Assembly (NCBI GenBank): GCA_900540205.1
Contig: UQER01000036.1
Coordinates: forward strand, 1-22,195
Origin: an uncultured Porphyromonadaceae bacterium
GTDB taxonomy: Bacteria > Bacteroidota > Bacteroidia > Bacteroidales > Muribaculaceae
DNA length: 22,195 bases
Direction of reading: 5' to 3'
The position numbers and the translations under genes are program-made. Below are positions 22,061 through 22,195 of the stretch, one piece after another; within the stretch, counting starts at the first letter, position 1, and the number at the start of each line of letters is the position of its first letter. The notes under the pieces are model-generated. The model was not told the DNA's origin and did no database searches. It worked only from the letters and a program-made list of their open reading frames with translations.

Positions 22061-22161
22061 GGGTCGCGACCTGTCGCGACTGCAACCCGGCAGAATGTGT
22101 GGACAATCTCAGTCTGGCTTATGTTCTGCAGCTCGTTTGCAGTCGCGACAGGTCGCGACCC
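22061..22161. repeat. Palindromic repeat element with perfect 25-base arms (TCGCGA-rich)
   Basis: Positions 22061-22085 and 22137-22161 are exact inverted repeats. Each arm holds two TCGCGA hexamers in GGTCGCGACC and TGTCGCGACTG contexts. Inside, GCAGAA (22090-22095) pairs with TTCTGC (22124-22129), extending the cruciform and leaving a loop of about 28 bases. It is intergenic, downstream of obgE, and contains no gene. It fits a REP/BIME-type or MITE-type intergenic repeat; copy number elsewhere cannot be seen from this window. Confidence 0.7.
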
Positions 22162-22195
22162 AATGCTGTTTACTTAAGGAATTGAAAATGAAAAA

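Overview
The window looks like a chromosomal segment of a gut Bacteroidales bacterium, probably of the Muribaculaceae or a near relative. The base composition is moderately GC-rich. Many genes are preceded by the Bacteroidota -7 promoter motif TAnnTTTG, and most starts lack a Shine-Dalgarno sequence. The gene content also fits: GH3 and GH92 glycosidases, a plug/barrel outer-membrane protein, DUF3108 and DUF3737 proteins, and mobile HEPN/MNT and XRE pairs. The genus call is inference.

Left part (1-4.8 kb): the N-terminal half of a secreted GH3 glycosidase runs off the left edge. A secreted DUF3108-type protein is divergent from it. A 630-base gene-free stretch follows, holding a large imperfect hairpin element that resembles a MITE, and a strong terminator. 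Next come an MNT/HEPN (MntA/HepT-type) pair whose HEPN protein appears internally shortened, a scar where a GH92 C-terminal fragment lies back-to-back with an unrelated C-terminal fragment, and tRNA-Gly(CCC). This part ends with a small DUF3037-like protein behind a 24-codon ORF that may be a remnant of a HipA-type kinase. It reads as a plastic, eroded accessory patch beside a tRNA.

Middle (4.9-13.5 kb): a tightly packed three-gene unit encodes a DUF3737 beta-helix protein, a PatB/MalY-type PLP enzyme (probable C-S lyase) and a MATE exporter. On the minus strand follow a lipoprotein, a plug/barrel outer-membrane protein and a probable two-gene toxin-antitoxin operon with a palindromic operator over its promoter. 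A divergent gene encodes a secreted protein rich in His, Asn, Pro, Gly and Arg, with NRPGN repeats and an unusually strong Shine-Dalgarno sequence.

Right part (13.6-22.0 kb): eight plus-strand genes lie close together: pepT, miaA, a DUF389 membrane protein, a small secreted helical protein, three nonulosonic-acid (sialic/legionaminic-type) sugar genes (NeuC/LegG-like hydrolysing 2-epimerase, NeuA/LegF-like CMP-sugar synthetase, PtmE/LegX-like CBS-nucleotidyltransferase), and obgE. The three sugar genes could supply the nucleotide-sugar ends of the pathway, but no synthase (NeuB/LegI) is present here. Beyond obgE lies a 101-base palindromic element with perfect 25-base arms built on TCGCGA.

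The most promising leads are the DUF3737/PatB/MATE unit, the two hairpin elements, the shortened HepT, and the split nonulosonate gene set.
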